From: Friedmanniella sp.
GTDB lineage: Bacteria; Actinomycetota; Actinomycetes; Propionibacteriales; Propionibacteriaceae
Direction: 5' to 3'
Assembly (NCBI GenBank): GCA_025964935.1
Contig: JAOPXW010000133.1
Location: 1 to 10,371 of the forward strand
DNA length: 10,371 nucleotides
Part shown: positions 7,833 to 10,371 of the stretch, piece by piece
Layout: each line of letters starts with the position of its first letter
Numbering within the stretch: the stretch's first letter is position 1
Program-made: the position numbers and the translations under genes
The notes under the pieces: model-generated
Told to the model about the DNA's origin: nothing
The model's input: the letters and a program-made list of their open reading frames with translations, nothing else
The model's database searches: none

Positions 7833-9581
7833 TCAGCGTGCGCGCTGGACCCGTTTCTCGTCCCAGACCGGCTCGTCGGCCTCGTAGACGCCACCGTCGG
7901 AGCCGAAGACCAGGAACCTGTCGAACCCGCGCGCGAACCACCGGTCGTGGGTGACGGCGGCGACGGTGCCCTCGAAGCCCGCCAGGCCCTGCTCCAGGGC
8001 CTCGGCCGACTCCAGGTCCAGGTTGTCGGTCGGCTCGTCCAGCAGCAGCAGGGTCGCCCCCGACAGCTCGAGCAGCAGGATCTGGAACCGGGCCTGCTGG
8101 CCGCCCGACAGCGACTCGAACCGCTGCTCGGCCGCGTGCGCCAGCTCGTAGCGGTCGAGCTTGCGCGACGCCTCCTCCCGGCCCATCCCGCGCCGGCCCA
8201 GCCCGTTGGGCCCGGTGTCGCCGCGGTGCAGGATCTCCAGCAGGGTCTTGTCGGCCAGCTCGGGGTGGTGGTGGGTCTGGGCGAACCAGCCCGGGCGTAC
8301 GCGGGCGCCGAGCCGGGCCATCCCGGTGTGGGCGACGGCGGGCAGGTCCAGCCCGCCGACGGGCTGGTGCTCGACGTCGGGGTCCGAGCCGCCCCGGGCC
8401 AGCAGCCGGAGGAAGTGGGACTTGCCCGACCCGTTCGACCCCAGCACCGCCACCCGGTCCCCGAACCAGATCTCGGTGCTGAACGAGCGCATCAGCCCGG
8501 TCAGCTCCAGGTCCTCCACCACCACCGCGCGCTTGCCCGTCCGGCCCCCGCTCAGCCGCATCGACACCTTCTGCTCCAGCGGGACGGCCTGCGGCGGCCC
8601 GGCCTCCTCGAACTTGGTCAGCCGGGTCTGGGCGGCCTTGTAGCGGGAGGCCAGCCCGTCGTTGTACGCGGCCTTGTTCTTGTACATCAGCATCAGCTCG
8701 CGGAGCTTCTCGTGCTCCTCGTCCCAGCGTCGGCGCAGCTCCTCGAAGCGGGCGAAGCGGCTCTCCCGGGCCGCGGCCAGGCCGGCGAACCCGGACCCGT
8801 GCATCCACACGCCGTTGCCGGCCGCCCCCAGCTCCAGCACGGCGACCGAGGTGGCGGCCTCGGCCAGCAGCTCGCGGTCGTGGCTGACCAGCAGCACCGA
8901 CTTCTGGGTGGCGGCGAGCTGCGCCTCCAGCCAGCGCTTCCCCGGCACGTCCAGGTAGTTGTCCGGCTCGTCCAACAGCAGCACCTCGTCGGGGCCGCGC
9001 AGCAGGGCCTCCAGCGCCAGCCGCTTCTGCTCGCCGCCGGACAGGGTGCTGAGGTCCCGCCACTGCGCCCGGTCGAAGCCGATCCCGAGCGCCTCGGTGC
9101 AGCAGGCGTCGAAGGTCACCTCGGCGTCGTAGCCACCGGCGTCGGCGTAGTCGGCCAGGGCCTGGGCGTAGCGCAGCTGGACCGGCTCGGTGTCGTCCTC
9201 CATCAGCAGCAGCTCCAGGGCGTCCACCTCGGCCACGGCCTGGCGGAGCCGGGGCGGGACCAGGGAGAACAGCAGGTCCCGGACGTTGGCCGACGTCGAC
9301 GCGGTCGCCGGGGTCGCCGACCGGCCGGGGGTGAGCTGGGAGGTGTCGCGGATGCTGCCGATGAACTGCCGCATCACGCCCAGCCCGCCGCTGCGGGACA
9401 GGGTGCCGCTGGTCGGGGTCAGGTCCCCGGCGATGATGCGCAGCAGGGTCGTCTTGCCCGAGCCGTTGGGGCCGACCAGGGCCACGACCGAGCCCTCGGC
9501 GACCCGGAAGGAGACGTCGTCCAGCAGGACCCGGCCGTCCGGGAGGTGGTAGCCGACCGACGACAGATCCACGTGGCCCAT
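7833..9581 (-). CDS. ABC-F family ATP-binding protein (ribosome-associated type)
   Basis: The 582-residue protein has two ABC ATPase domains and no transmembrane segment, the ABC-F layout. ABC-F proteins bind the ribosome's E site and help with stalled translation or displace antibiotics; they are not transporters. Domain 1 has Walker A GPNGSGKTT (37-45), signature LSGGEQ (180-185) and Walker B LLLDEP (201-206) with Glu205. A charged, helical linker (about 262-325) with RFARFEELRRRWDEEHEKLR and MYKNKAAYNDGLASRYKA corresponds to the P-site tRNA interaction region. Domain 2 has GSNGSGKS (381-388), LSGGQQ (491-496) and LLLLDEPTDNLD (511-522) with Glu516. Domain 1 is some 30 residues longer between Walker A and signature than domain 2, where the family's Arm insertion sits. 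The usual DEPTNHLD is DEPDNYLD in domain 1. Antibiotic resistance versus housekeeping cannot be decided. The start is ATG, with TAGCAT 6 nt upstream. Confidence 0.92.
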   Translation of the reverse strand: MGHVDLSSVGYHLPDGRVLLDDVSFRVAEGSVVALVGPNGSGKTTLLRIIAGDLTPTSGTLSRSGGLGVMRQFIGSIRDTSQLTPGRSATPATASTSANVRDLLFSLVPPRLRQAVAEVDALELLLMEDDTEPVQLRYAQALADYADAGGYDAEVTFDACCTEALGIGFDRAQWRDLSTLSGGEQKRLALEALLRGPDEVLLLDEPDNYLDVPGKRWLEAQLAATQKSVLLVSHDRELLAEAATSVAVLELGAAGNGVWMHGSGFAGLAAARESRFARFEELRRRWDEEHEKLRELMLMYKNKAAYNDGLASRYKAAQTRLTKFEEAGPPQAVPLEQKVSMRLSGGRTGKRAVVVEDLELTGLMRSFSTEIWFGDRVAVLGSNGSGKSHFLRLLARGGSDPDVEHQPVGGLDLPAVAHTGMARLGARVRPGWFAQTHHHPELADKTLLEILHRGDTGPNGLGRRGMGREEASRKLDRYELAHAAEQRFESLSGGQQARFQILLLELSGATLLLLDEPTDNLDLESAEALEQGLAGFEGTVAAVTHDRWFARGFDRFLVFGSDGGVYEADEPVWDEKRVQRAR

Positions 9582-9587
9582 GGGCGC

Positions 9588-9593
9588 ATGCTA
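9588..9593 (-). promoter_or_regulatory. Probable -10 element (TAGCAT) of the ABC-F gene
   Basis: On the minus strand TAGCAT ends 6 nt before the ATG at 9579-9581, and only GGGCGC lies between. No Shine-Dalgarno is visible. The ABC-F gene therefore may have its own leaderless promoter in the 51-nt gap after the upstream gene, in addition to any read-through. Confidence 0.5.
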
Positions 9594-9632
9594 ACCGGGG
9601 AACGCCGTTCGGCCCGCCCGGTTTCCGGCGCC

Positions 9633-10235
9633 TCAGGCCGCGAGCAGCATGGCCAGGGCAGCGGTGTCGGCGTCGCCCTGGGGGTCGAAGCCGGTCTTGG
9701 AGACGAGGTGGGTGACCGTCCCGTCCACGTCCGCCTCCACCCAGGCCGCCCGGTGGTCCAGACCCAGGTGCGGCAGCCCCGGCAGGAAGACGCAGCCGGA
9801 GGCGACCTCGTACTCCGGCACCGAGGCCAGGGTGCTGGCCGGTGGGTGCAGCACCACCAGCCCGGGCGGCTGGGTGCCGGCGAACTGCCCCGGCCGGAGC
9901 GGGTGCGCCCCGAGCAGCTGGCCCTCGGCCACCACCAACCCGATCGCGCCGGGATGCGGTCGGTCCGGGAGCTCCTCGCGGACCCGGAACACCGTGCTCA
10001 TCGGCAGCAGTCCGGGCACGGCGGCCATCTGGACGGCCAGCACCAGGAACTTCGCCCACTCGACGGTGTCGTTGGGCCAGCGACCGCTGAGCAGGAAGCC
10101 GTACAGGGCTCCGTCGGCCTGCAGCGGCGAGACCTCGATCGAGCGCGGATGACCCTCCATGATGACCGCCTCCCCACCCGCGTACGGGTGCCGTCCGGGC
10201 TGACGAACCAAGATCATCAGACTCGGTGCGCTCAT
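9633..10235 (-). CDS. Conserved-looking hypothetical protein (200 aa), family not recognised
   Basis: I do not recognise this protein. It has 200 residues and seems soluble. A hydrophobic stretch at about 61-77 (AKFLVLAVQMAAVPGLL) is preceded by WPNDTVEW and followed by a charged segment, and looks more like a buried helix than a membrane anchor. Other visible features are a short beta-like start (SLMILVRQPGRHP), a mixed region with several prolines (110-132), and an alanine-rich C-terminal helix ending ADTAALAMLLAA. There is no signal peptide, Walker motif, zinc-binding Cys cluster or helix-turn-helix. The start is ATG (10233-10235) with only a weak ribosome-binding context; a near-match TAGGCG lies 10 nt upstream. 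It is 51 nt upstream of the ABC-F gene on the same strand, so the two may share a transcript. Its amino acid composition is typical of a real high-GC gene. Confidence 0.75.
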   Translation of the reverse strand: MSAPSLMILVRQPGRHPYAGGEAVIMEGHPRSIEVSPLQADGALYGFLLSGRWPNDTVEWAKFLVLAVQMAAVPGLLPMSTVFRVREELPDRPHPGAIGLVVAEGQLLGAHPLRPGQFAGTQPPGLVVLHPPASTLASVPEYEVASGCVFLPGLPHLGLDHRAAWVEADVDGTVTHLVSKTGFDPQGDADTAALAMLLAA

Positions 10236-10303
10236 CGTCGGCGAGCGCCTACCTGGCAGACAAGAGGGGGCGAGTGCCAGCCCACGTACGGCCGACCCGC
10301 ACG

Positions 10304-10371
10304 GTGAGCGAGATCACCCCGCAGAGCCGCCGCGACCGGCCGCGGGAGGGCCTGCGGCCGGGTGGGCCGTG
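10304..10371 (+). CDS. Possible start of a rightward gene cut by the window edge
   Basis: A GTG at 10304-10306 opens a frame that stays open to the right edge (22 full codons: (V/M)SEITPQSRRDRPREGLR and on). The position, divergent from the 200-residue hypothetical gene, would suit a gene start. However, there is no Shine-Dalgarno and no exact T-A-N3-T box just upstream, and an open frame this short in GC-rich DNA is weak evidence. Product unknown. Confidence 0.2.
   Translation, partial: MSEITPQSRRDRPREGLRPGGP

Noticed and set aside
7947..10307. Plus-strand open frame (786 codons) opposite the ABC-F and hypothetical genes
   Set aside because: It is a shadow of genes with intact Walker and signature motifs, and its translation is Gln/Leu/Gly/Val-rich without domains.

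Overview
The window is very GC-rich chromosomal DNA (roughly 70% G+C by eye) with the codon use, gene order and start signals of a high-GC actinobacterium (class Actinomycetes). The supporting signs are the rplM-rpsI-glmM run, the long acidic N-terminal extension on ribosomal protein S9, the glmS-acpS-nnr run divergent from a type I pantothenate kinase, and T-A-N3-T boxes placed just upstream of start codons. A Nocardioides- or Propionibacteriales-like genus is possible, but I cannot fix it from sequence alone.

Layout, left to right. (1) Minus-strand unit glmS (650-2494) > acpS (268-618) > nnr/nnrE (1-265, cut by the window edge). (2) Divergent from glmS, coaA (2581-3531) reads right. It ends in a strong hairpin and is followed by a tiny one-helix membrane protein gene (3601-3786). 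(3) Convergent to these is the minus-strand unit rplM (5773-6216) > rpsI (5194-5724) > glmM (3817-5169), driven by a recognisable sigma-A-type promoter with a leader of about 150 nt. (4) Divergent from rplM, citrate synthase (6502-7782) reads right and ends in a 12-bp hairpin. (5) Convergent to it, a minus-strand ABC-F ATPase (7833-9581) lies downstream of an unrecognised 200-residue protein (9633-10235). (6) The last 136 bases hold no certain gene. A possible start of a rightward gene lies at 10304.

How the genes fit together. GlmS and GlmM catalyse the first two steps of UDP-GlcNAc (peptidoglycan precursor) synthesis. CoaA starts CoA synthesis, and AcpS uses CoA to load the phosphopantetheine arm on acyl carrier protein. 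Nnr repairs damaged NAD(P)H. L13 and S9 are adjacent ribosomal proteins encoded together. Citrate synthase feeds the TCA cycle, and ABC-F proteins act on the ribosome. This is a core housekeeping region. I saw no mobile element, CRISPR array, tRNA, rRNA, phage gene or defence system, and no convincing undescribed system.

The most consistent unusual pattern is in the start signals. Five of seven genes that begin a transcription unit have T-A-N3-T exactly 6-7 nt before the ATG, suggesting leaderless mRNAs. Genes inside operons instead carry Shine-Dalgarno sequences.
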